Below are positions 34,562 through 46,424 of a DNA stretch of 64,000 bases, in pieces. The position numbers were made by a program, and so were the translations under genes. Origin of the DNA: Rhexocercosporidium sp. MPI-PUGE-AT-0058. Taxonomy: Eukaryota; Ascomycota; Leotiomycetes; Helotiales. The stretch is taken from NCBI GenBank assembly GCA_020746875.1, contig JAGTJL010000009.1, positions 806,001-870,000 on the forward strand, in the 5' to 3' direction. The first letter of the stretch is position 1; each line of letters begins with the position of its first letter. Under the pieces are notes generated by a model. That model was not told the origin of the DNA, made no database searches, and saw only the letters and a list, made by a program, of their open reading frames with translations.

Positions 34562-35478
34562 CGAATGTCTCATGGCTCTAAAAAAAAACAACCTGAGGGC
34601 CGGTGGGGGGTAATGCGGGGAAGTTTACAGCGACTTTAGAGGCTGAGTTCCCTGGTTCTACAGGCTTATGCCCTGTAGAACTTAGCCCAGCACAAACTCA
34701 AGCTTAATTTTTGGGTTTGATCCGCATCAAACCTCGTTTTCCGGCATTGTGAAGACTCTGTAATCCAAATCATGCAGAAGCTTCTATTTTTCTCACTAAT
34801 TTTCATCTCAAAAATCCAAACACTCGCCTTATTCTGCCTTCAAAAGAGATTTACAAATGAGATACCTAGAAAGAGGGCAGTTTCGCCTTGAGTAGACACT
34901 TCTGCCGGGACTTGGATTTGCTTCCAGAAAACAAATTGAGAAGAGATGATGTTCTCAAGCACAAAACCTTAGGGGAAGCTCATCAGCACTAGAGATTCTG
35001 TCGATTGCAGGAAATATAATAGCATCTGGAAAGACCCACTCACGGCATTCGAAAGAGGAACAGTTCGTCCGGACCGTGTCTGGGTGCGATGTGCAACAAA
35101 ACAAATGGTATCAGATGGTTCGACCCCCTTTCAAGCGAACCCCGAAATTGTGCTTGGCTGGGTCTTCCCATGTGCCTCAATAACTAAGTAACGAGATATC
35201 TAGGCTGGTAATTTCAGTTCTTTGCCTTAGAAATCAAAGCCCTTGGGAGCTTTAAGGTGGTGCAGCTATTTACTTTAAGGTGGGGTTGCCCAAGGCCTGG
35301 GCTAGCGCTGACAGCTGCAGGCTTGAGACAAGCTTCTCAGGTTCTTCAATATCTCCTCTGGCCGTTTAATTTCGATCTCACAATCCACCAAACTCACTTT
35401 CACCTTCCAAGTCTTGGAATTCCATCCGTCAAATCAGCCTTCGTCAATTATCTAGTCTGTCCCCATTCCAGGCCCACC
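34562..35478. other. Intergenic with a short perfect inverted repeat
   Basis: No gene is seen. It contains a 10-bp inverted repeat at 34655-34681, about 95 bases after the amidase stop, and an A-run at about 34580. Confidence 0.5.
34655..34681. repeat. 10-bp perfect inverted repeat, 7-base loop
   Basis: GTTCTACAGG at 34655-34664 and its exact reverse complement CCTGTAGAAC at 34672-34681. It could form a hairpin in the 3' untranslated region of the amidase gene; a chance occurrence is also possible. Confidence 0.75.
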
Positions 35479-36584
35479 ATGCAGATCCCCATCATCGATT
35501 TCAAGCCATGGTCAGAGTCATCCTCCCCGAGGAGCGCCTGAAAGTGGCCCATGAACTAGTTGAAGCCTGTCACAGTACAGGCTTTGTGTATATCAAGAAC
35601 TATGGCATCCCTGAATCCATAGTTAATGAGGCTTTCACTTGGAGCAAGAAATTCTTCGGCCTGAAAGAAGAAGACAGAGCTTCTGCTGCTCACCCGAAGG
35701 GCTCCATGATATACCGTGGATATTCTAAGTTGGGCCATGAAACTGTGCAAGCGATCGAGGGGGAGAAGATTGAAGGTGTGCCTGATTTTACCGTGAGTAT
35801 GCATCTGTGAAGACAAAGGTTGAAAACCTGAGCTGACATGCTGTAGGAAAGCTATGGTATCGGCAGTGATGACAATCCCGAACAGCCCAACATCTGGATC
35901 AACGAGTTCACTCTCCCAGGCTTCCGCGAATTCGCTCAGAAATTCCACGCCGAATGCTGGAAGTCCTCAGAACTCATCCTCCGAGCACTTACACTTGGCC
36001 TTGGTCTTCCAAGTGAAGACTCTCTTCTGAGATTCCATAGCGATATTGAGAATGAATTGAGTTATAGACATTATCCACCTATTAGTGAGGAGAAAGTGAG
36101 GAGTGGAGAGGTGGATCGACTTGGTGCTCATACGGATTTCGATTCGTTTACTCTTCTCTTCCAGGACTCGCTTGGGGGTCTAACGGTGAAGCATCCTAAG
36201 ACCGGGAAGTGGATTGATGCGCCGCCTATTGAAGGGGCGGTGGTTATGAATATCGGGGATGCCTTGGAGAGGTGGAGTAATGGTAATTTGATCCCGTGGA
36301 TTTGGGTTCCTGATATTTGAATTTGGCTGACTTCCTTCGACGATTATCTGACGTCTACCATGCATCGAGTTCATTTACCACCCCTTAACGATAGCTATCA
36401 TGGGGAAAGTGGAAAGCGGATGACGAGGCCACGGTTTTCAATTCCATATTTCGTCACACCCAAGGGCGATACTCTGCTTCAAAGGTTGGATATACCGGTT
36501 GCTTCTGGGAAGGACCAGAAGTATGAAACGATCACTTATAGGGAGCTGTGTCGACAGAAGTCTGAAGGGGTGTTTACTTACTAG
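35479..36584 (+). pseudogene. 2-oxoglutarate/Fe(II) oxygenase (isopenicillin-N-synthase-like) with two lesions
   Basis: The protein opens as MQIPIIDFKPWSESSSP at 35479, then needs one extra C in a CCCC run near 35528 to continue as PEERLKVAHELVEACH and GFVYIKNYG. Exon 1 ends at 35792. A GT-AG intron leads to 35847-36282, which carries the Fe ligands His-x-Asp in GAHTDFDS. The next intron has a good donor (GTAATT at 36283) and a branch-like CTGAC. The protein resumes at 36343 (DYLTSTMHRVHLPP, with the second His ligand), where the preceding dinucleotide is CG, not AG. The 2OG-binding RPRFSIPYF follows to 36584. All catalytic residues survive. One missing base would explain each lesion, so recent decay or sequence error are both possible. 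Confidence 0.7.
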
Positions 36585-36973
36585 GCGGGCAGAATTTTGG
36601 TCTTCTGATGTTGAGGGTATAGGGTTTGACTGCAGACGTGGGTAGAGTCATGTGAATATTCAAAGCACACCCGAGTCTTCACCTCCTTTTCCACACATAA
36701 TTTCTAATGTTCCTTATAATGAAATAAACAATAAATAGTAAGCTAGAAAATTGACATCATTGAAAGGAGCTGCCAATCTATTTAACCTTCGGCAACATAG
36801 GACAGTGAAGCCGTATTGTCAAATGCCGTCCCGTGATGCCCCCAACGCCGAACCCAATGCGCTAATATGATCACCAGCCAAGCCAGACAACCTTCATTCA
36901 TTCTTCCTCCTCCTTGAATGCCACCGGACTATCGTAGGTTAGCCTTCGATCCATCGGATAGGTCGATTTCATC
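36585..36973. other. Intergenic, convergent gene ends
   Basis: AT-rich 390 bases after the oxygenase stop and before the end of the minus-strand CNNM-type gene. Nothing else seen. Confidence 0.5.
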
Positions 36974-38238
36974 TTACTCTCGTATCAACTCATCCATCAC
37001 ATCTCTCGCTGTCACGATGCCAAGTGGTTCTCCATGTTGCGTACCCCTCTCCGTGACCAGAACCGCCTGCACACTCCTATCTCGGAATATCCGAAAGATC
37101 TGCTGACAACTTACATCCGGACGAACGACATGCAGTGTCTCGAGAGAAAGTTGTCCCACTGTTACATCCTCCTCAAAGTTGAGCGCGACCAGAGACTTCA
37201 CAGGCAAGATACCGATGAACCTCGTGGGATGATCTCGCAGATGAATCGGAATACCGCTATACCCTGAAGTGAGGATGTTGTACCGCGTCATCTCGTTTAG
37301 CACATCATCGAACCCTAACGTGAACAGCTTCCCTACAGGCGTCATGATTGCCGAGATCGGTTTTGCATTCAGGTCGATAATTGTGGAGATCACTGTAACC
37401 TCCTCCCGATTCAGTCGCTCAGTAGGCGAGAAGCTTAAACGCTCATGGAGTGTGATCAGTGCCTTCAAGCCTGCTCTGTTGAAGATAGTACCATGACTCA
37501 GTCCCAGAAGGCGATCCAAAAGCTTCGCAACCGGATACGCTATAGGAAACAACAGATACATCAACCAGATCACATATCTAAAAACAGTCAGACGTTTCTA
37601 AATATGGCTGAGTGTCTCTCTCACCTCGATGACCAAGCTCCAATCGCCAGTCCATGTTTTGCGCAGACGCTTTGAGGGATGATCTCTCCAAAAATCACGA
37701 TGAGTATCGTCGAAGCTGCAATGGCGAATAATCCACCTTTCACATCTTGATCTAGAATAATGGGTAAAGTCTCATTTGTGATCACATTTCCCAACAATAA
37801 CGAGACTAGAACCCAATGACGGCCGCGTTGAAGCACATTCAACACTTTCTGTGCATTCTGTCGCTCTTTGATAGTACCAGATCCAGCAATGACCTGGAGA
37901 CAGACTTGATCCTGGCCCATGAACCTACAATCGATTAGGTTCGGATCTCCCGGATTCTGGCGGTGAAGTACTTACGCCAAAGTCAGTCCGGCAAAAGTGC
38001 CTCCAAGTATCAACAGAAGCACCGAAAGGGCTCCATTGAGGCAATGAAGGATAAATCGAGATGTAGCGTCCCTGATCTCAGGACGCCCTGCAAGTTGTTT
38101 CACAGCATCTCGAACCAGCAGCCTATTCGTATCAGTATTCATTATTTCACCCAACCAATCAGACCCCCTTGGAAGCACGACTCACTTCATTTCACTCGAT
38201 GCAATATTCGATGGTTCCCCCAACGCAATCGAGGGCAT
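36974..38238 (-). CDS. CNNM/Mam3-type DUF21-CBS membrane protein
   Basis: Four exons: 38238-38186, 38122-37976, 37924-37625 and 37577-36974. All introns are GT-AG and phases agree (367 aa). A DUF21-type membrane domain spans about residues 33-175: LHCLNGALSVLLLILGGTFAGLTLAFMGQD, then LVSLLLGNVITNETLPIIL and the signature VIFGEIIPQSVCAKHGL, then a last segment IWLMYLLFPIAYPVA. A tandem CBS module follows (about 230-365), with AIMTPVGKLFTL and VTARDVMDELI at the end. The family includes yeast Mam3 and animal CNNM proteins, linked to magnesium and manganese homeostasis at vacuole or plasma membrane. The C-terminus ends directly after the CBS pair, shorter than Mam3. Confidence 0.9.
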
Positions 38239-39645
38239 GATAGAAAGAAGACAAGAAGCACACGACCAGTCGAGAAAACATCAAATCTCGAATGTGCGGA
38301 TCGCCCCTATCTTTAGTTGGGAAATCATACTGCCGTGAGGCGTTCTGATAAGGCGCGCATGGGTATCCCATGGCTTACATCTTACTGCTTTTGGTGAGAG
38401 TGGAGTTCACGATGTCCTCTCGGATCCATAGAGAATATCCCGCGCACGGGACAGCGAACGCCACGGTTTCTACTTGGCCGTAAACGCTCTCGATTTGAGT
38501 GTGCAGATCCGAGTAGTTTTATCGGAATTGATGGCACGGATTAAACCCTCATGTGCGATTTGTCGACGGTGCAGAGAAGTCAAATGCATTGTTAGATGGT
38601 TAGAAATGGCATGAAGACAAGAGTTGGTGCTGGCAAGCCACGAACAAGCAATCTCGCTAATTCGGACCGCGCAATGCTTAAAATTGCTGTCAGCTCACCT
38701 TATTCCTTTTGCCCTCCTTTCCTGTCTCAATGCGAGGCGTTTGTACTGCAATTTCCACCGTAATTGTGTAGCGAAAGATGTTCCCATGCTAAGAAATCCG
38801 CGACCAGGTATTTCCCGCGCGGTGGAATTGAGCTTCTCGACCTATCTCAGCACAGAGCAAGTGTCGAATAGAAGACTCCACAACCCACCGTCAAGACCAA
38901 AACATTATTTACCTGTCAAACGTTAACTTCAACAGGGTAGTGCAAGGAGATCAGCATCTTATTCAGACGACACCAGACGTATGGAATCAAGTTATATATA
39001 AAAATCCCTCACGCAAACCCTCAGATTCAAAGTCTTGGCATGTTCGTCGAGTTGGCCGGAAAATCGCGCAAAGCAAGGAATTCTTTGAGGCATTTCGATT
39101 ACAGGACAGCAGACGGCCAGAATCCCGGTCTTTGAAGTGAATATCAAAAGGAAGAAGAGCTTGCGGGCAAATCATAAACCCTTCTACTGTGCAATGGTGT
39201 TGTTGCATGAACGTATAGGATCAGGATGTTAGACCCTGATGGGGAGAAAAATGAGAGGGACCCTGTTGGTAAAATGACACCCTCGATTCACTATTTGCAT
39301 TAGAATTCCCTTCCCATTTTGACAAGATTCTTTGAACCTTCAGCGCTACATTGAGAAGATCCCTCCAGCAACTTGCAAAAGTCATCACTTTCGAAACCAT
39401 GGGCTCCTGCGAAATCTCCAACGGAAGACAAACGCGTCACATCGGTAATATCAAGTCAAATTTAGGGATTCTGGATAGACTTTGTTCGATGGTCTGTCTC
39501 CTCAAGTAATTTTAGGAGCGCCGCTGTCAGAGGTAAGTGCCCTTTCTTTTATTTACTCTGCTGGCTCACTGTTGGACAGGAGGACTACATTAAACTCCCA
39601 TTTCAGCCACCTCACAACAAAGCGAGAATATTATCATCCGAGCTG
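38239..39645. other. Intergenic, no supported gene
   Basis: About 1.4 kb. A short frame near 38530 reads like a broken zinc-cluster start (SCAICRRCREVKC) but with wrong cysteine spacing and no second half. The rest has no coding character that I can support. Confidence 0.45.
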
Positions 39646-40523
39646 ATGACTCTCGACCAGAAATCCCGAAGAACTTCCTCCAGTACCAGCTCCTCCGGCT
39701 GCACCGTGAAGACTCGTCGACAATACTCATCAGAAGCAAAACCTACCAGCCGACGCCACTCAGAAACCACAGCCTCAATCCTCTCCTCAATGCAGCATCC
39801 CAATATTATCTACGCCACCGACTTCCAGCCAGCAAACTTGATAACAGACCTGCAAATACCTCACATCCATCTCGGCACTCTCATGAACCAAGCAGGCAAA
39901 CTGTCTTCACGAGAAGCAGACTGCTACATCATGCAACTCCTCTCCGGTCTCTCATATCCCCATTCCCTCAATGTCACTCATCGAGACATCTCTCCATCCA
40001 ATCTTCTCCTAACTTCCACCGGCAACCTCAAAATTGCGAATTTCACGTCTTCGGAACACCTAAAATCTTCGAATAACTTCAAAAGCAGTAAATGCTGTGG
40101 TACGATGCCATATATTGCTCCCGAGGTATTTGTCGAGACAGTATTTGGTGCGAAACCTGTGGACATGTGGTCTGTTGGTGTTCTGTATATGGAGATAAGA
40201 TATAGCAAGGTGTTGTGGGAGATGGCTGGTGAGGGTGCGGACGAGGGTTATGATAGGTATTTGAGGGATAGGTTTGGACTTGGGGGGTTTAGGCCTGTAG
40301 AGAACTTGAAGAATGCAAGTACTCGATAGAACCTGCTATTTCTGGGCGCCTGTTAAAACATGCTGACATGAGTTAGGTGCATTTTCGACGTGTTGTAAGG
40401 AGTCTGCTGGATCCATGTCCTGGAAATAGGATGACAACTCCACAAGTCCTGAAGTCGAAGTGGTGTCTCGAGACTGAAATTGGTGCCGCTGCACTTGGGG
40501 AGGAGATAAGGTTAGCAGAATGA
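39646..40523 (+). CDS. Degenerate serine/threonine kinase (possible pseudokinase or kinase remnant)
   Basis: Two exons can be joined: 39646-40314 and 40377-40523. The intron starts with GCAAGT, a canonical GC-AG donor, and ends in TTAG; it has a CTGAC branch site. The protein covers the kinase fold from a weak beta3 region (GCTVK) through MQHPNII, the catalytic loop HRDISPSNLLL, the metal-binding position, GTMPYIAPEV, DMWSVGVLYMEI and NRMTTPQVLKSKW. It resembles fungal HAL/SAT4-like kinases. The DFG motif reads NFT, so the Mg-binding Asp is lost. No glycine-rich loop is visible upstream, and the true start is unclear. It is either a pseudokinase or an eroded gene. Confidence 0.65.
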
Positions 40524-42092
40524 AACCCCATTGCAACCTCTTTGCCTCCACTGTGTCTGCGTGAAATGTTTTGATGATTCTGGGTGAATTTCTCGTCTGA
40601 TGACAGATAAATACCCCTGTCGGACTGCAGCGCATCGCAATGTTTCGGATTGTTCACCGAATCCTCTTCTAACCTGGAATCTTTCTTATAAACCGTTCTT
40701 ATATCACAGTTCGGCTGAGTGGTGAACTCCCAGTACCTGGAAAAAGAAACGCGAATCATTTATAGGGCTTTGAGCCGGAGACATCGCCGCTCTCTCGGGT
40801 TGGACTCAAGTCGTACGAATCCTTGAGCACTCCATAACACCACTTCCCCCAGCATGTGTAAGATATTCATAAACCCAGGGAACGATCAATTACGGCAGCT
40901 TCCAATCTGCAGGGGATGTTTGGAGATGAAGGAAAGGAGGACAGCCCACACCGAAAGCTAACTCTCGGAATGCCTTACCTCGCTTAGTTTCAGGCACAGA
41001 GTAAACAACCACCTAGCGCCAATAATTTTCGGATCCCGGACAGAAGCTTCTGTGAGTCAGGATGAAAAGCTGGTTAAAATACAGGATGTGATTTCTAGCG
41101 GTTGATTTGCAGTCATACGTTGTGTTTGTTTCTGATATGAAACTCAGAATCTTCCATTATCGTATCGTTCTCCTCATAAATAACGAAAATGGCTGTGTCG
41201 TGTTTCAGAAAGACAAAACATTTACCAACTCGCAGAAGAGAAATCAGTGGGTCCCTAACATGAAGGGGGATATCCTTTTGGCGTCCGAAAGGGCCTTTCA
41301 CAAACTCCACGAGCTTTCCTCGTTACTCCTTGATATGTAGATCACTCACAACCCCTATTTTCCCAGCGAATTAAACAGCCACCACGCCGGAAAATTACCG
41401 TAAAATGCAGTAGCAGTCCCGGTTGTCAGCACTAGGTTATCGATAGATGAACACAATCATCGGCGCAACTCGAGACAAAGGATCCACGAATCTTTGTTGT
41501 TTGATCTGCGAGATAAATTTTGAGGAAGTTTAAAGCGGAATTCGACGGGGGAATTTCCGCTTCACGTAAACTAAAGGAGATATTTGAAGGTGCCAAAAAG
41601 GCATAGGGATATCTAACTCACCACTGATCCTCAAGATAGTAGCGTAATCTACAAATCGTATGGCCATTCTCGAATTTTTATGTGAGTAAATTAAAATCTC
41701 GAGCACAGATTCGTGGGCATAAATATGGCAAGTATTCATTCATCTTTTTTGCGTTTGGGATCCTCAAACATCAACTTCGCCAGAAAGTCCAACCTAAGTA
41801 AGCTGGCCAAGTCCATCAAGAGCTAATTCGCAAAATCAAGGATGAGAATATTCATAAGTGGAAGTTTTATTCGCTGCTTTCCTAAGTGGATTTAGCTGCA
41901 GTACCTTTCAATTCCATTTAGCACAAGCAATCGTGCCATCCTCTCTCACACCTCTTTTTGCGTCGCATTTATGCCGTCTTCAACCTAAGCTCAACTTGAA
42001 TACAATGACCAACGCCTCAAAAGAAAAGTGTACTGGTATCCCCGAACCCCATGCTGCCACTCCACGAACACGAAGCAATCGAAATAGAAACC
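40524..42092. other. Intergenic, no supported gene
   Basis: About 1.6 kb between convergent genes with only short frames. No repeat, RNA gene or mobile element recognised. Confidence 0.5.
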
Positions 42093-43445
42093 TTACTCGT
42101 CATGGTCATACTCGTCGCTCTCCTCGGCATCTTCACACTCGTCGCTATCCTCGTCCTCGCGATCCTCCTCCCAAGAACGGTTTCCATTGTTTTCCTCCCC
42201 ACCGTTCTGAACTCCATCTCCTCCCTCGTCATCGTCGTCACCATCATCATCGCTATCTTCGCCATCAGACTCACCAATATCTAGGAATCCACCTTCAATA
42301 TCGAGCTTTCCGTCCACGAGTCTGTTGCTGAGAGCGATTGTTAGACGCTGGCCGGACTTGAATGAGGTAGCATGGCTTGCGAGGATGTCTCTAACCGATC
42401 CAAAGAAATTCACCCTATCCTGGATGTCGACCAATCCGAGATCCCGAGCGTGATCGATATAGAAGACCACATTCTTCAGGGCGGAGAAGAAGTGGAAGCA
42501 GCAGCACCAAGAGTCACCCGCCTTTCTACCCAAGTGTTCATGGTCGGAATGCTCAACGAAGGGAGCGAAGCCATGTCCAGGATCTTGATAAGAACCATCG
42601 AGATCGATCCAGAGCCATGTAATTTGACCGATACACTTCTTCACCTCCTCAGGGTCTAGTTCCGAAAGCCAGCAGTTGTCATTCCAGTTGAAGGTGTTTG
42701 GGGTGTTGATGGCAGCCGTGAAGTCCATACTTGCAGTATCACGAGCTGGAGAGAAGACGTACGGAGCAACCTTGATAGTTGGATCTGCCAGAGATGCTGG
42801 GACGACGAAGTAGTGGCGAAGGGTCTCATTGCGGCTCTCTTGGTTGATGTAGAGTGTGATTGGAATGCTGCAAGTATTGTTGACATGCTCCGCAAGTTCC
42901 GTGAGCTCTGCTGTGGTTCCTGATCCCCAGGTTCGGTATTTGGTCACGGGCATGCGGCTTCCATCAGGAAGCGCGGCCTCCCAGACAAGGGAACGAATCT
43001 CGAGGGGGAATTTGGGGAAGAGGGTGAAGGAGGTGAGCTTCTGGCCATTGGAAGAGGTTTGGGAAGAGGTTTCAAGGACCTCAGATGAGTCAGACTCTTC
43101 TGTATCAGCTGAGGCGGGGGTTGCGTTCATGAGGATCGTAAATTCTATGACCAGTCAGTAACTTGGATTAGGCGGAGAATAATACTAGATAAACTTACTC
43201 TCCGAACAGATGAAAGAGTAGGTGGGCACTAAGACAGCGATTGGGGGAACGGTATTGGTATCCATGGTGTCGCCAGCCAGGTCTGAAGCTGCTAGAGCGA
43301 CAGAGGTGCCTAGACGAAATTAGCTGCTGAACACGGCGCAAAATCTTCGCAACGTTCGAGGATTGGGGAAGTGCTTACTAAGTGAGATGCTGGTTGGGTG
43401 CTGAAGGCTTGCTACTGGAGCTACGCTATCGGAGGGTGAAGCCAT
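42093..43445 (-). CDS. 2EXR-domain protein with acidic tail (copy 3 of 4)
   Basis: Three exons: 43445-43379, 43309-43199 and 43144-42093, GT-AG and phase-consistent; 409 aa. The first two exons encode an Ala/Ser/Val-rich N-terminal stretch. A model starting at the internal Met in exon 3 would give 345 aa. The 2EXR core is FTLFPKFPLEIRSLVWEAAL, followed by LYINQESRNETLRHYF. The last 65 or so residues are extremely acidic (Asp/Glu runs), unlike the other copies, and suggest nuclear or histone-like binding, but that is only inference. Function of the family unknown. Confidence 0.82.
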
Positions 43446-44378
43446 CGCTGAGATCGTTGTTCCCTGCGAGATCGCGGCCTTTTCGATCTTGAATTCGAGG
43501 TTGAGGAACAAAACAAAAGCGAGGACGCGACTTGGTTAGCCAGAAGCGCTATCGAGAGCTGCTTCTGTGTATTTTTGAGAAGCTGCTTACCATCTGCTCA
43601 TGATTATGAGCAGAGATAAATGGTGGGGAGGTTGCTGTGGTTGAAGGAGGAAAGAGATGAGATTAGAAATCGAGATCTGTGTTGAAGGAAAACAAAGGTC
43701 GAGCTCGCTTAAAACCAGACTAACAAACTAATGTCCGCGCTAGCGCCCTTTCATATTCTGATGGCATTTTGATATCTGCAAATGAGATTCACCTTCATTG
43801 CCTTGGCATTAGCTGTGATGAATGGGTGATGGTTTTGTGTTGGCTGCGCGTCAAGGCAGCAGAATCTTCTGGCAATGTCGCTGTAAGCCGTGAATTGAAT
43901 TTCTGAAAAGCTACTGGGTTTGAAATTGGAATTCCAGTGACCTATTCGCTTATTCTACGTGAGACTTACATATTCTGGTCTTTGGCTTATGGTATATATC
44001 AGATTTTAATATAAACTTTCAAAGAATCACCGGAGGAAAGCGCTTTATTCAAGATACATCAAGAGACAAAGCGACCGATGCTCCGAATAGACTTTTATTG
44101 AAGAAACAGTACGAAAATGCAACGGCTATCAACCTTGACCTCAAGCTACCAAATATGTCGTGATCAAGCCTTTGATGAGCTTCAGAGTGACTGGAACATG
44201 CCATGAGTCATTCTTGAAGGTCCTCCATTCAGTGTCATAAGTTGCCAACGCTGAAAGGTGTCTGCGCAAAGCCAACCAGATTAATTTGTACCTCCCCGCC
44301 ATCTCTCCTAGCCTATCCCTGTGCTTTGGAAATCTCACAAAAATGACTTGTTTTCTTGTTTCACCCTTTGTTCTAAAA
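43446..44378. other. Intergenic between two tandem 2EXR genes
   Basis: Promoter of copy 3 and 3' end of copy 4. No gene or repeat seen in about 930 bases. Confidence 0.5.
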
Positions 44379-45461
44379 TCAAGAAGTTGCAGTGTCGGTG
44401 ACTCCTTCGACACCTGCCCCTGAATCTTCCGTCTCTGATTCTGCGTCTTCAACTTCCTCCTCAACCTCCCAGTCCTTCCAATCAAAACGTCCCACCGCAT
44501 CCTCAACTCCTATATTGATCTCGGGAACTTTTCCAAAAGAGAATTCCTTCGCATGATGCTCCAAAACCTGACGTATGAATAGGCCAAGTCTCCGTTGATC
44601 TTGGGCTTGAAGATAGTCAACATCATCAGTCTGCGAAATGATTATGTCCAACTCTTCCATTGCGGGAAAGAACTTGAAGATGCAGCAGAAAGACTCATCA
44701 TCCTGGGCAGGTGTCTGACCTTGGTCTGCATGACATCTCAAAATCCCGGCTTCAATGTTCGGCCCTAACACGCAGCCGGTGAATGTCAAGACCCCGACTT
44801 TGGCTCCAGAAAAACGCTTTGCAGCGGTTTGGTCGGCCAGCTGTGATGGCCAGCAGTCATTTTTCCAAGTCAATTGCCGCTCTATGTTCAAAGCAGCACG
44901 AACATTGAGGAATATGTGGTCCGCCTTGGTGTTTATGTAGTATGGTGCAATTTTCAGATTAGTGATGTCATTATGTACCACGAAGTAATATTGAAGAGCC
45001 TCGGTCCGGCTTTCTTGGTTGATTGAAAGTGCGATGGGGAAGCGTTCTCGGGCGGCTCTGTTCATTATGTTCTTGACTGCGCCCAAGCTTATAGTAGGGC
45101 TGACTTTGACGAGCGCAGGATACGTCATCATGTCGACACAGTATGGGCGGGGGAAAGTGCTTTTCCAAATAAGATGTCTCAACTCAAGAGGCAGCTTAGG
45201 AAACAGCGTGAATGTATTGAATCGAGAATCGTTAGAAGAATCGAGGGATGTATTTGCGGAGCCCATGGCATCGAATGACGCGAGAGTTGAAGTTGTATCG
45301 GTGAGCCGCACATCAGCATTGGCAGAGTCGCTATCCCGTAGCGTCATCCCAGCTATAGTTCCTGATCAGTCAGAATTAAAAGCATGGAAGATATTTCAAA
45401 ACTTACCAGTCGAACCCGTGGATTCTGGGCCGAGATTCGTAGCAGTGTCTTCACAAGACAT
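44379..45461 (-). CDS. 2EXR-domain protein (copy 4 of 4)
   Basis: Two exons: 45461-45407 and 45361-44379, GT-AG with a CTGATCAG acceptor, phase-consistent; 345 aa. The core is FTLFPKLPLELRHLIWKSTF, then PRPY, and LSINQESRTEALQYYFVV further on. The C-terminus is acidic (about 30 residues rich in Glu/Asp) but less so than in copy 3. It lies in tandem with copy 3 and shares its layout of a short N-terminal exon before the main exon, which suggests an old duplication followed by divergence. Confidence 0.85.
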
Positions 45462-46424
45462 GTTGGCTTTTTCCTTGTAAAAATTACAGCCACATACGAA
45501 TGGCCGAAGGTGAAATCGTTGCAAAAAAGAAGTTCAAAGGCGCGAGATTCGGAGAACGTTAGTAGACTTGCTTCCTAAAAAGCTGAAAAGATGCTCTCCA
45601 GATTGCTAGCGACTTTCGTATCGAGATTGAAGTGCTGAGGTTATCGTTCGCAAAGTGGGAATCGACCTAATTTTGGTTCAAAAGAGTAACGGGGTGTCAG
45701 AATCGCTTAATTTGGCGCTAGCAGCGACTTTTTTTTTCTCCCCACTCTGAGCTAACTTTGCAATTACAAGTTACCGCTTTAATACAGAATGCGACACCGA
45801 TCCGCCTTTCCTGATATCTCGCATTGCCGACTTCTTTGTCGCCTACCATCAGATTCAACCTTCTGGAGTTGTACCATCCAAATTGGCCGCCCGGGCGCGG
45901 ACGCGTGGATAGCAGGGGTTGAGTAGTGCCATGTTTATCTGCAGACACCCCAACGTTCAGCTTTGATAAAGCGCGAGCTTCATTTTTCTTCATACAGTCT
46001 CTTTTCTTTCTTATTCTTATACTATGGTTTCAAAAAGCCCTGAATCTGAAATTCTCCATCATAGAATATGCTGATATAGTCATGTCGTTCACAATGCCAC
46101 CGATAGATTGTGCAAGTAGAAGGTTCACGGCCAACGACTGAGATTTTACCTGTGAATAACGTCGGAGAAACAGCTATGAAGTAGATGAATTAACATTTAT
46201 ACAGTGGTGTTACATCCTGGACTTGGAAGTAGTAATAGGGCTACCTAGTCTTCGGATTTGAGTGAGAGAGGAATCGAAGTGACTTTGATGGGAAAGAATT
46301 CGTAAAAGCAATGTAAATGCAGACTTTCTGTCCGTAAACGTATGGTTTTGAAGTGTATTGCCATTGTATGCTTGCTAATTTCTACCAAACCATCGTCAAA
46401 AATCACATCACCACACATCCTCCC
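45462..46424. other. Intergenic, no gene seen
   Basis: Promoter of 2EXR copy 4 and the 3' end of the membrane-protein gene. Contains a T-run near 45728. No coding signal. Confidence 0.5.

Noticed and set aside
35100..35180. GGTTCGACCCCC string resembling a tRNA T-arm
   Set aside because: No matching acceptor stem, D-arm or anticodon arm could be laid out around it.
38531..38611. Zinc-cluster-like start (SCAICRRCREVKC)
   Set aside because: Seven instead of six residues lie between the second Cys and the last Cys, and no second half of a zinc cluster follows.
41858..42331. 157-codon plus-strand His/Arg/Pro-rich frame
   Set aside because: Antisense to the acidic tail of the 2EXR protein; composition is explained by the opposite-strand Asp/Glu codons.
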